A DNA stretch of 64,000 nt from the NCBI GenBank assembly GCA_017449675.1, contig JAFTFG010000006.1, positions 284,796 through 348,795 on the forward strand, read 5' to 3'. Below the pieces are notes generated by a model, which did not search any database, was not told the DNA's origin, and saw only the letters and a list, made by a program, of their open reading frames with translations. The first letter of the stretch is position 1, and each line of letters opens with the position of its first letter. Shown here in pieces: positions 1 to 11,021 of this stretch. A program made the position numbers and the translations under genes. This stretch comes from Prevotella sp. (GTDB taxonomy: Bacteria; Bacteroidota; Bacteroidia; Bacteroidales; Bacteroidaceae).

Positions 1-1708
1 GATAGTAACCATCCTCATTGTCAGAAGTGGTGATATCCAAGTCCTGATTGATGACACCATAAGAAGTTGTCAGCATCAGATCGTCAACAAAAGTATCCTT
101 CAGGACATCCTTGGTAGGACGCCATCCTAAGGTGAGCACAGGAGATACCTTGCTACGATTACCCTCAGGCAGTTTTGTTGAATAAGGCAGTGCTGCGCTG
201 AAATCCACATAATAGGTGTGGTCATAGTTGTAACTCAACTGCAAACCAAGGTTGGCATTGGTCGTACGGTGATAGTGACCATTGCGCTGTGTCTGCCAGA
301 GATTAGCCACCAACATACCGAAGAAGTTGTGTTTCTCGGCAAAGGTGTTGGCATATTCAAACTGACCTGATACATTATAAGTATATCGGTAGGCGGAATT
401 AGAGATATTCTCCTGACCAGACTTATAGTCCCTGCCATACTGTGTGATGTCACGAATCATATCCTGACCGGAATAGTTCGTCCATGAGGGAGAGAAAGTG
501 GCGTACTCATTCGAATAGCCCTGGTTGTAAGTAGAAGCATAGTCAATACCATAGCGAGCACGGAACATCAAACCCTTCAAGATCGCATTCAGGTTGACAT
601 CAAACTCTGTATTGAACTGGAACTGACGGCTCACATACTTGTTATCACCGGCTGCAAATGCGGCAGCATAGGGATTGGTCGGGTTCGCCTGTGTACCCCC
701 CAAGAAGTAGTCACCTTGCAGATAGTTACTGTTCAAAACGGTATTCAGAGAATTCTTATCCGTAGCCTCGATGTAACTGATAGGAATCAATGGTGATACC
801 ATATTGGGACGCAATGTAGCGGCCTGTCCCCACCAGTCGGTGTTTGCCGTATAAGCATCGTAGAAGGTCACATTAGCATCTGCCTTCACAGAAAGGAAGT
901 TATTGAGTTTCACGTCAATATTACCACGCACGAAGAAACGACTGGTATAGTTGTCGTTGGTATTACCCACCTTCAGCAGAGAAGACTCACGATAGTAACC
1001 CGTCGTGGTGTAGTACTTCATACGCTCTGTACCGCCGGTCACTTCCAAGATACCCTCATAGCGACTGTATGCCTTCTTGATATAGTCAGAAGAATACATG
1101 TTGAAGTTGGGATAGCGATAAGGATTCTCACCAGAAGCAAAATGATAGATATCCGCATCCGTATAGTTGGGGGTCAAACCATCGTTCAAACGAGCCTGGT
1201 TATAATAACTCATATACTCGGCAGAGCCCAAATACTTCGGCATGTCTTTCGGAGTATAGAAACCCGTATTGGCATGTACATTGATGCGTAGGTCACCAGT
1301 CTTACCACGCTTGGTGGTAATCAGGATAGCACCCTTGGCGGCACGAGGTCCGTAGAGGACGACTGCCTGTGCGCCCTTCAACAGGGTGATCTGGTCGATT
1401 TCCGTAGGCAGCACGTTATTGGCATCACGCACCATACCGTCAACGACCACGAGATATTCGGTGTTTCCCCAGATATTACCGTTGAAACCACCCACTACAT
1501 TGTCAACAAATCTCAGGCTATAACTATCATATGCTTTGTCAGAAAGTTCCTGCATGTCGATGACAGAGATGCCACCCAGCATGTCCTGCTTGTCAATGGT
1601 ACGGAAAGCCACATTGACCTGAGTCGAGTCCGACTCATTCTGAGCGACAGCAGGTGTGACTGATGACAGAGCCATGAGTGCTGACATATAAAATATCTTA
1701 TGTTTCAT
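1..1708 (-). CDS. SusC-like TonB-dependent receptor, N-terminal part (cut by window edge)
   Basis: The frame stays open from an ATG at 1706-1708 to the left edge, giving about 569 residues with the C-terminal end missing. It starts with a signal peptide (MKHKIFYMSALMALSS, then AVAQ). A plug-like domain follows almost at once, with the segments VVVDGMVRDA and AAKGAILITTKRGKTGD that are typical of SusC plugs; the rest is aromatic-rich barrel sequence. Unlike the SusC at 3653-6787, it has no carboxypeptidase-regulatory-like domain and no obvious TonB box before the plug. It lies 37 bp downstream of the susD-like stop and is probably the third gene of the same minus-strand operon. SusC proteins import oligosaccharides across the outer membrane with a SusD partner; a second partner may lie beyond the edge, as in tandem xylan-utilisation (xus) clusters. 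The family is clear; the substrate is inferred from context. Confidence 0.85.
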   Translation of the reverse strand, partial: MKHKIFYMSALMALSSVTPAVAQNESDSTQVNVAFRTIDKQDMLGGISVIDMQELSDKAYDSYSLRFVDNVVGGFNGNIWGNTEYLVVVDGMVRDANNVLPTEIDQITLLKGAQAVVLYGPRAAKGAILITTKRGKTGDLRINVHANTGFYTPKDMPKYLGSAEYMSYYNQARLNDGLTPNYTDADIYHFASGENPYRYPNFNMYSSDYIKKAYSRYEGILEVTGGTERMKYYTTTGYYRESSLLKVGNTNDNYTSRFFVRGNIDVKLNNFLSVKADANVTFYDAYTANTDWWGQAATLRPNMVSPLIPISYIEATDKNSLNTVLNSNYLQGDYFLGGTQANPTNPYAAAFAAGDNKYVSRQFQFNTEFDVNLNAILKGLMFRARYGIDYASTYNQGYSNEYATFSPSWTNYSGQDMIRDITQYGRDYKSGQENISNSAYRYTYNVSGQFEYANTFAEKHNFFGMLVANLWQTQRNGHYHRTTNANLGLQLSYNYDHTYYVDFSAALPYSTKLPEGNRSKVSPVLTLGWRPTKDVLKDTFVDDLMLTTSYGVINQDLDITTSDNEDGYY

Positions 1709-1745
1709 AAATCTTTTAATTTTTGAATTTGTATTTTCAAAAGAA

Positions 1746-3638
1746 TTACCAGCCGAAGTTCTGTTTGAACTCAGAAGATATCATCACATCATCGTTCTTG
1801 AACGGTAACCAATAGTGCTTGGCACTGAAGTTACGCTGGATAATCACCTCTTCACGGAAGTTCTTCACCTCGTTCTCTTTGGGATCAACGGAGGTATCCA
1901 GTTCTTGAGCACGATCGAACTTCTGCGTGGTCTTGATATTATAGGGATAGACTGTCAGCAGTTTCCAACGACGCAAATCGTTAAAGCGATGACCTTCGAA
2001 GGCAAGTTCTACGGCACGTTCACGACGGACCTCATCAATAAACTTATCCGTTGTTCCAGTATACTTTGCATTCACATCAGCAACACCGGCACGCTCACGA
2101 ATCTTATTCACAGCATCCTCAGCAGTCAGAGAGCAGTTGTTTGACTTACCCTTGGCACCGCCATATCCCTCAGCAGCGGCCTCTGCATACATCAGATAGA
2201 CATCAGCCAGACGCAACCAAGCCAGATGGAAGTGAGTTGCCTTACCATAACCGTAGTCTGCATCATCGTTGTTAGCACCAATAGGAATAAACTTATAGTT
2301 GAAGTATCCCGTACGGCTGGTCTTACGAGGATCGTCACAGCAGTTGCCGCCCTCATACAGGTTTGCATACTGATATTTCTTATTATCCTCTGAAGGAGCC
2401 TTGATCTGCTTCACACCATCATAGATGAAGTTGTTATAGAAGCGAGGGTCACGATCCTTCCAAGGATGTGTCTTGTCAAAGGTTGATTCCGGATCATTCA
2501 AAGGAAGACCATTGGCCATACCGAAATAGTTCACGTAATTGGCAGCGGGACAAAGGATGATACCGTCACCATTACAGATAGTAGACAACTGATAGGAGTT
2601 CATCTGACGCCAGAAAGAGTCAGCACCATAGGTGGGACTGCGCATGATGGCCTCAGTACTACCGGGCATCAGCCAGTTCTGCTCTTTCGTATAGAACAGA
2701 GAACTGTAGTCTTCAAAATCAACCAGTGCATACTGGGTCTGACCACTCTCCACCAACTGCAATACCTGTCCAAGAGCATCAGCGGCACGCTTACAGTAGG
2801 TAGCATCATACTTATACTGGTCACCCGTAGCCTCCTGTCCATTGACCATCAACGGACTGCCGGCATAGAGCAGACACTTGCCCAGATATGAAAGTGCCCA
2901 GATCTTGTTAGGACGGAAAGCGTTTTTACCCTTGGTATTAGCACCTGTAGAAGTGGCATCCCAGTCAATAGGTAACAAATCGGCGGCTTTCTGGAAGTCA
3001 GCAGCCATCTTTTCAGCACACTCCTGGTAACTGTCACGAGGCAGGTTGAACTGAGCGGTAGGCTCCATTGGTTCTGTCAGATATGGCAGACCGCCCCAAT
3101 AACTGGTCAGTTGGAAATAGAACCAGGCACGGAAGAAATAGAGTTGTCCGGCTATCATGTCACGCTGCTCTTTGGTGGCATCTTTCAACAAGCCCTCTTC
3201 CAGAGCCTGCAAGCCTATATTGGCCTGACGAATGGCATACCAGCCGCCACCCCAAAGAGCCTTATCAAAACGTGCACCAGCACTTCCCTGAATTTGATCA
3301 ACAGCCCAGTTCCTATCCAAGAAACATGCGCCATTATTGAAGTAACTACGATAGTTACCATTATCAATTTGGAAGCCCATGAGGTATTCACCATTACCGG
3401 TTGTAATCACCTCATCCTCGCCCCAGTTGAATGAACTGACCCAATAATGCTTTGCCACATCAGGAATGACGTTATACATAACCTCAATATATCCCTGGAA
3501 ATTGGCAAAGTTCTTAAATGCATCTTCCTTCTGTAGTACCGACTCGGCATCTGCCTCCAGATAGTCAGTGCAAGAGGTCGTGCCAAAAGCCGTAGCAGTC
3601 AGCAGTGCGAACAGAATATATTTAAATGACTTTTTCAT
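1746..3638 (-). CDS. SusD-like outer-membrane glycan-binding lipoprotein
   Basis: A 630-residue protein with a lipoprotein signal ending at Cys23 (GTTSC), followed by TPR-like helical sequence and the SusD C-terminal signature region (RERAVELAFEGHRFNDLRRW, near residue 540). SusD proteins sit on the cell surface, cap their SusC partner and bind the incoming oligosaccharide. Its partner is the SusC ending 15 bp upstream (3653-6787), so the two are almost certainly co-transcribed. The surrounding GH10, GH43, GH5 and esterase genes suggest xylan or arabinoxylan oligosaccharides as ligand; this is inferred, not visible in the protein. Confidence 0.93.
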   Translation of the reverse strand: MKKSFKYILFALLTATAFGTTSCTDYLEADAESVLQKEDAFKNFANFQGYIEVMYNVIPDVAKHYWVSSFNWGEDEVITTGNGEYLMGFQIDNGNYRSYFNNGACFLDRNWAVDQIQGSAGARFDKALWGGGWYAIRQANIGLQALEEGLLKDATKEQRDMIAGQLYFFRAWFYFQLTSYWGGLPYLTEPMEPTAQFNLPRDSYQECAEKMAADFQKAADLLPIDWDATSTGANTKGKNAFRPNKIWALSYLGKCLLYAGSPLMVNGQEATGDQYKYDATYCKRAADALGQVLQLVESGQTQYALVDFEDYSSLFYTKEQNWLMPGSTEAIMRSPTYGADSFWRQMNSYQLSTICNGDGIILCPAANYVNYFGMANGLPLNDPESTFDKTHPWKDRDPRFYNNFIYDGVKQIKAPSEDNKKYQYANLYEGGNCCDDPRKTSRTGYFNYKFIPIGANNDDADYGYGKATHFHLAWLRLADVYLMYAEAAAEGYGGAKGKSNNCSLTAEDAVNKIRERAGVADVNAKYTGTTDKFIDEVRRERAVELAFEGHRFNDLRRWKLLTVYPYNIKTTQKFDRAQELDTSVDPKENEVKNFREEVIIQRNFSAKHYWLPFKNDDVMISSEFKQNFGW

Positions 3639-3652
3639 TTCTACTCATCATT

Positions 3653-6600
3653 TTAAAGTGTGACTTTAAGACCTAAGTTAAAACGACGCTGTGTCGGATA
3701 AGCACTCCAACCACCGGTGTTCGACTCACGGTCGTCAGGCATATTCGTCCAGAGGGCGAGGTTGTTACCGTTGATGAACAACTTCAGGCTCTGCAGACCT
3801 GCTGCCTTCAACCATTTCTCCTTAGAGAAAGTGTAAGAGATCTCTGCATATTTCAGACGGAGATAAGAACCATCGTACATAAAACGCGTACCATTGGTAT
3901 AGTCGCTCTTCTGTGTCAGCCAACGAGGCAGGGGCACGTCCGCATTCTGGTTGTCCTTGCTCCAATAACTACCCTCATAGTATGCGGTGTTACGAGAACC
4001 GCCCAGGCTCTCCAAACCAACCGAACGGGAAACGTTGTTAGTGCCATAGAACTGTACGAAAGCACTCCATCCCTTCCAGTCAACACCTACTTGGAAATTG
4101 AGAGTGTTCTGTGGGATACTGGTAAATCCATAGGGGATATTATCGTTTACGGAAATCACACCATCTGCATCATAGTCGAGGATGATGTAGTTACCAGGCA
4201 TACGGGCATCATCTTTATCAAAGTGAGCGGTACTACCATACAACTCATCCCAGTTGTTATAATAGCCGTGATCCAGATAGGTATAGGTCTGGTTGATGGC
4301 CTTACCTGCCTTCTTTTGGTATTCTGGCTTCAACTGAGGATCGTCAGCCTCTTGAATCTCACTGGTAGCATGGGTAAATGCCAGATTTCCCCAAAGGCGC
4401 AGGTTCTTATTGAGTTGTTTATTGAAGCGCAGGTCCACCTCATAACCGGAACTCTTCACCTCGCCCAAGTTGGCTGTTGGCGCATTACCACCATAATAAG
4501 ATGGTACGGCACGAGAGGTACCTGCAATCAGAATGTTAGAGCGATGCTCTCTGAAGTAGTCGAAGGAACCGGTAATCAGACCACCGAAGAAGCCGAAATC
4601 GACAGCAAGGTCTAACTTCTTGGCAACCTCCCATTGAAGTTCCGGGTTACCCTGTTGTGACTGCTGCCACCATGTGTAGGGACTCTTGGCAGGATCAACA
4701 CCCGTCAAGTCCTGACGATAGTTACCGCCATTGGCCCACTGGTCACGATAAAGCCAACGACCTGAGACATAGTCATCACCAATCTCACCATAAGAAGCAC
4801 GGAGTTTCAACATATCGATGATGTGCTTCTCACGCAGTTTTTTCATGAAGGGCTCCTCACTGACCATCCAACCGATAGCACCAGAATTGAAGAAAGCAAA
4901 GCGGTTCTCGTCAGAGAAAATCTCAGAGCCGTTGTAAGCACCATTGTACTCAAACAAATAACGGTGAGCAAAGTCGTAAGTCACACGGAATACCCAGTTC
5001 TCACGATAATGAGGTTCCTGAGTTCCCGTTGCATACTGCTCACGGCTAAAGTTACCCATCGCACCGATATTGTGAAGACCGAATTCACGGTTCCAGTTGA
5101 TCTGAGCCGAGTAGTTCAGACGACGATAAGTCGCCCAGTTATTCATATTACCGGCACTGGTTTTCCAAGCCACGTTATTCTTGAAGTCAAACTTGTTCAA
5201 CGCATCCGGATCAACATCCGTATGGGTCACACCCGTATCCGGATCTATCCACTTGTGGGCATCGTCCTCCCAGTCGGTCGTATCGTCAATACCACGACCG
5301 GACTCTTGGAATGCATTGTCGAAAGCCAACTTGAGTTGAGCCTTCAAACCCTTAGTGATAAAACTAAGATCCTGCTCCAAGGTGAAGTCGGTATTCAGAC
5401 GGTCATCGGTGGTATATCCGATACCCCCAACACTCAGATACTCCATTGAGTTCTGGGCTGCCTGAGTGGGGTTGGGGAAATAATAACCCCAAGTACCATC
5501 ATCATACAAAGGACGGAAGGAGTCGGGAGAAATGCCATAGAAAGCAGACCATACCAGATTCTCATACTGTGCCTGTGTAGCCTTCTTCACGGCGTGAGAA
5601 CCGGAGAGGTTGACATGCAACTGAGTGGTCTTTGTCAGATTGAAGTCCAAGTTACTACGAACGTTGATACGGTCGTAAGAGAAGCCCGGCTCATAACCAC
5701 GGAAATTAGGCATCTTCTTATAGATATCACCCTCATGAGCATAGTCGGCATTCACGAAGTACTTCACGAACTTGGAACCGCCAGTCACATTAACATTAAC
5801 ATTATAAGAGGTGGCGACATCCTTCAACAACTCGTCTACCCAGTTCACGTTGGGGTAACGCTCGAATTCATCACGGTTGGCAGGATAGCGGTACTTGTTC
5901 AGAGTTGCCTGAGGCAGATAATAAGCCCAAGACTCAGGACGGTAAGCCAACTCACTCTCAATGACTTGGTTGCGGAGTTTCAAGGCATCATAGGCATCCA
6001 TCATGTCAGGCAACTTCGAATAAGTCTTCAAGGTCATGTTGGCATTGATGTTGATGGTAGCCTTACCCTCTTGACCACGCTTGGTGGTAATCAGGATAAC
6101 ACCGTTAGCACCACGTACACCGAACACGGCAGTAGCAGAGGCATCCTTCAACACAGAAATCGTCTCGACAGAGTTGATATCAACACTGTTCATGGGACGC
6201 TCTACGCCATCCACCAGAATCAGAGGAGAACTGGAGTTCCATGACGTCACACCACGAATGGTAATCTCAGGATCCTCGTCACCCGGCTTACCAGTAGTAC
6301 TCATCGTTACTACACCAGGGAGGTTACCTGTCAAAGCCTGTCCAAGGCTCGTCACACCACCAGTACGTTCCAGCACTTTAGAATTGGTCTGGGTGATTGC
6401 TCCCACCACAGACGCTTTCTTCTGTTGACCGAAACCTACAACTACGACCTCTTCGAGTTCTGTGTCGTCATTCAGCGTAATATTGAAAGTACGCTGCTTG
6501 CCAACCTTCACCTCACGAGTAGTCATACCCACGTAGGAAACGACGAGTGTCGTATTCTCCGAGGGAACTGACAACGTAAAGTTACCATCGAAATCAGTCA

Positions 6601-6787
6601 CTGTTCCAAGGGAAGTTTTTCCCTTCACTACAACCGAAGCACCAATCAGAGGCTCCGAATTGTTGTCAACGACTGTACCCTTAACGGTAATACCCCCCCC
6701 GCCTTGCGCTTGCAACTGGAGAGAGAATGCTATCAGCATCAAAACCGTAGGAACAGCCCTTTTGATCAATTGTTTTAGATTTCTCAT
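3653..6787 (-). CDS. SusC-like TonB-dependent outer-membrane transporter
   Basis: A 1044-residue protein with signal peptide (to about residue 28), a carboxypeptidase-regulatory-like domain at about 33-110 (VKGTVVDNNSEPLIGASVVV, DFDGNFTL), a TonB-box-like stretch (ELEEVVVVGFG), a plug (GVTSWNSSSPLILVDGVERP, DASATAVFGVRGANGVILIT) and a 22-strand-type barrel to the C-terminus (FNLGLKVTL, ending in the usual hydrophobic-aromatic pattern). It imports oligosaccharides using TonB energy together with the SusD at 1746-3638. It is the first gene of a minus-strand operon, with a -7 box and paired TGTTACAA half-sites upstream (6863-6928) shared with the other xylan promoters. Length and domain order are normal for the family. 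Confidence 0.95.
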   Translation of the reverse strand: MRNLKQLIKRAVPTVLMLIAFSLQLQAQGGGGITVKGTVVDNNSEPLIGASVVVKGKTSLGTVTDFDGNFTLSVPSENTTLVVSYVGMTTREVKVGKQRTFNITLNDDTELEEVVVVGFGQQKKASVVGAITQTNSKVLERTGGVTSLGQALTGNLPGVVTMSTTGKPGDEDPEITIRGVTSWNSSSPLILVDGVERPMNSVDINSVETISVLKDASATAVFGVRGANGVILITTKRGQEGKATININANMTLKTYSKLPDMMDAYDALKLRNQVIESELAYRPESWAYYLPQATLNKYRYPANRDEFERYPNVNWVDELLKDVATSYNVNVNVTGGSKFVKYFVNADYAHEGDIYKKMPNFRGYEPGFSYDRINVRSNLDFNLTKTTQLHVNLSGSHAVKKATQAQYENLVWSAFYGISPDSFRPLYDDGTWGYYFPNPTQAAQNSMEYLSVGGIGYTTDDRLNTDFTLEQDLSFITKGLKAQLKLAFDNAFQESGRGIDDTTDWEDDAHKWIDPDTGVTHTDVDPDALNKFDFKNNVAWKTSAGNMNNWATYRRLNYSAQINWNREFGLHNIGAMGNFSREQYATGTQEPHYRENWVFRVTYDFAHRYLFEYNGAYNGSEIFSDENRFAFFNSGAIGWMVSEEPFMKKLREKHIIDMLKLRASYGEIGDDYVSGRWLYRDQWANGGNYRQDLTGVDPAKSPYTWWQQSQQGNPELQWEVAKKLDLAVDFGFFGGLITGSFDYFREHRSNILIAGTSRAVPSYYGGNAPTANLGEVKSSGYEVDLRFNKQLNKNLRLWGNLAFTHATSEIQEADDPQLKPEYQKKAGKAINQTYTYLDHGYYNNWDELYGSTAHFDKDDARMPGNYIILDYDADGVISVNDNIPYGFTSIPQNTLNFQVGVDWKGWSAFVQFYGTNNVSRSVGLESLGGSRNTAYYEGSYWSKDNQNADVPLPRWLTQKSDYTNGTRFMYDGSYLRLKYAEISYTFSKEKWLKAAGLQSLKLFINGNNLALWTNMPDDRESNTGGWSAYPTQRRFNLGLKVTL

Positions 6788-6862
6788 TGTTACTAAATTT
6801 GATTCATCGGTTTATTATGTTTATTTAAGTGAACTTTCAACAGATATTTAACATTGCGGGTG

Positions 6863-6928
6863 CAAATGTAAACACTTTTTTATATTTGGAAATTCTCCCT
6901 TGTAACAAAGTCTTTGTCATTTGTAACA
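6863..6928 (-). promoter_or_regulatory. Promoter with 21-bp direct-repeat operator for the minus-strand susC operon
   Basis: Read on the minus strand, a distal TGTTACAA (6928-6921) and a proximal TGTTACAA (6907-6900) lie 21 bp apart. They are followed after exactly 29 nt by TACATTTG (6870-6863), which matches the Bacteroidota -7 consensus TAnnTTTG. There is only a weak -33 candidate (TTTCC on the minus strand, 6892-6888), as expected for an activator-dependent promoter. The leader to the susC start at 6787 is about 70 nt. The same layout occurs at four other promoters of this locus. Binding by the local hybrid two-component regulator is inferred. Confidence 0.72.
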
Positions 6929-8755
6929 TACTTTAAAAACTTGCATTTTGCCTGACTTTGTCACTGTTTTCATGATACAAATACCACGGGCCGGTGTTAC
7001 AATTCTGGCACCCGAAAGGGTATAGTATTCCCTGGAAACAATTTCGTCAACACCATCCACATCCAGGATACCGGTCGGTGTTACTCCGTCATTACTCAAG
7101 AAAATCTGCTTGATATAGATGGGGCTGCCGCCATAGGACCAGAAGCCAACGATATAGACATGCGAGGGATCAAAGTTATGATCAAACTTCGTACAGGCAT
7201 CATCCTGGTAGGCTTTCAAGTTATGCAAGTCTAATACGATCTTAGTGTCAGAACCAAATCCAGTACGTGATGGACTGGTCCAATAACTGTTATTGTCGAA
7301 CATACGGAAGTTTGCGCCAGCACTCTGCACCTGTTTGAGTTCCACCACCAGATATTTGTAGGCCGACAAATCAACACCCTCCGGATATTGCCAACCGCCG
7401 AAACCATACTGCCCCGTCTTCAGCGCACCTGTTGCCTCATCATAGGTCCCCTGTTCAAAGATGCTGGGATTAAACCATTGGGCAGACAAGGAGAATAGCG
7501 GTTGCTTCTCGCGTACATATTTATAATCGGGGGCATTGATCATGTCACTATACTCCTGAGAGGCATAATACTGAAACCTTCGGAAACAGGGACGAGGACA
7601 TGCCTCCGGGTCTGTCAAGAAAGTCTCACCATCAGCGGCGACATCATTATACTTCGCCAATATCTCGCCACCCGTAAAAAGCAACCAACTCACATTACAT
7701 GTCTCATCAGCAATACGGATGAAATTGGCACCGAAGCCCTCACCACCTGCGACACCCGTCTTGGAGAATCCAAAGGAACACCGCACTAGAAACTCAGTAG
7801 TACTCCCTTCCTTAAACGGGCTATACTTCTTTGGTCCCCAGTCCATCTCCGTCACGACAACAGGAGCGATTTCAGCCACAGGACCAATCTGGTCTTCCCA
7901 GCCTCGTTTGAATTCACGGTAGTTGACCACTACATCCTGACCATCGGAAGTACCTGCATTATACCACCCTGGATAACAATGGACGGCATAACCGATATTC
8001 CCGCCCGTAATCGGATATTTGGCAAAACCGGCATACTGCGACTGCCAACCCAGTCCAGGAATCAGCAGGATGTTATTGCAATACTCACGGATCTTATTGA
8101 CGATGGTCTGAAAATATTGAGTCATCGCCTCATCGCGCGTACCACTATTATATATAATACTCACCGGTTCATTGGCTAACTCAAAGATGATGGCATTGTT
8201 GTTCTTCAACTTCGGATGCTGCGCCACACATTCCCAGACTTTCAACAGATATTGCTGATAGGCATCTCCCACAGCGATATTCTCAGGACAGACACCAGGA
8301 GGACGCATCACCACATACAGCCCTTTGGACATCGCATACTCCGCCATCGGCACAAAGACCTCATCCAAATACTTTTTAAAACGGTCAAATTTAAAATACT
8401 GAATGTTATTTTCCGGAACATAATAGACACCTGCCGGAACATCATTACTCCAGTAGGGATCCATGTGCTGACGTACGAACGTCATCTTCCAACCAGCATT
8501 CATAATACCGTCAATAATACCTTTATTATATTTCAGGCATCCGTTGACATCAAAGTTAGTCCATTTCGTCCCCTGCTCGTTGAACCAAGGACTGAATGTC
8601 TGAGCAAAGCCATGCATATTCACACGCTTGCCGGTAGCATCCACAAAGAACTGCCCTTCCACATGCAAAGGGGAGGGTGCCTGAGCCGTTGTCACTCGAC
8701 CACTAAGACAGAGCAGCAGCAAGAAAAGGAATGTTTTGAGTTTAAAGTTATTCAT
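6917..8755 (-). CDS. Secreted GH5 glycoside hydrolase, probable endo-acting xylan/beta-glucan enzyme
   Basis: A 612-residue protein with a signal peptide (to about residue 25) and a GH5 (beta/alpha)8 domain at about 30-390. The acid/base glutamate is E196 in FELANEP and the nucleophile is E303 in VVVTEMDWG; VHCYPGW between them is also typical. Residues about 410-560 look like a beta-sandwich accessory module. The last 40 residues (GILDVDG, EYYTLSGARI, a PARGICI-type segment, final lysine) form the short C-terminal tail common on secreted Prevotella proteins. GH5 retaining enzymes cleave beta-1,4 glycans. A xylanase role fits the neighbours, and GH5 endoxylanases are known in P. bryantii, but the subfamily cannot be fixed by eye. 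It is transcribed divergently from the esterase operon and lies upstream of the susC operon on the same strand. Confidence 0.87.
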   Translation of the reverse strand: MNNFKLKTFLFLLLLCLSGRVTTAQAPSPLHVEGQFFVDATGKRVNMHGFAQTFSPWFNEQGTKWTNFDVNGCLKYNKGIIDGIMNAGWKMTFVRQHMDPYWSNDVPAGVYYVPENNIQYFKFDRFKKYLDEVFVPMAEYAMSKGLYVVMRPPGVCPENIAVGDAYQQYLLKVWECVAQHPKLKNNNAIIFELANEPVSIIYNSGTRDEAMTQYFQTIVNKIREYCNNILLIPGLGWQSQYAGFAKYPITGGNIGYAVHCYPGWYNAGTSDGQDVVVNYREFKRGWEDQIGPVAEIAPVVVTEMDWGPKKYSPFKEGSTTEFLVRCSFGFSKTGVAGGEGFGANFIRIADETCNVSWLLFTGGEILAKYNDVAADGETFLTDPEACPRPCFRRFQYYASQEYSDMINAPDYKYVREKQPLFSLSAQWFNPSIFEQGTYDEATGALKTGQYGFGGWQYPEGVDLSAYKYLVVELKQVQSAGANFRMFDNNSYWTSPSRTGFGSDTKIVLDLHNLKAYQDDACTKFDHNFDPSHVYIVGFWSYGGSPIYIKQIFLSNDGVTPTGILDVDGVDEIVSREYYTLSGARIVTPARGICIMKTVTKSGKMQVFKVCYK

Positions 8756-8907
8756 TGTGCAATCAATATTTTGAATTTACATTGTTTTTCAAACAAATGG
8801 GGAGGTGACTCACGTCAGCCCCCCATGACTAAAACCATAACTAGCATAACTACTAATCAAATATTTCAAATCTAACCTAAGTCGTATAATGCTTTTCATT
8901 TGTGATG

Positions 8908-8973
8908 CAAAATTACAACTATCTGACAAACACTCCAAACTTTCCAGTTACACGAACTTTTTGATTTGTAACA
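8908..8973 (-). promoter_or_regulatory. Promoter/operator of the GH5 gene
   Basis: On the minus strand a good half-site TGTTACAA (8973-8966) is followed 21 bp later by a degenerate one, TGTAACTG (8952-8945). After 29 nt comes TAATTTTG (8915-8908), a TAnnTTTG -7 box. A TTTGG -33-like box is also present (8939-8935, 19 nt from the -7 box). The leader is about 150 nt. The spacing matches the other promoters of the locus exactly, which supports the weak proximal half-site. The 8756-9092 region carries this promoter and the divergent one for the esterase operon. Confidence 0.6.
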
Positions 8974-8993
8974 ATCCTGCCGGAATGTCTTAA

Positions 8994-11015
<2,022 letters not shown>

Positions 11016-11021
11016 CCCTCT

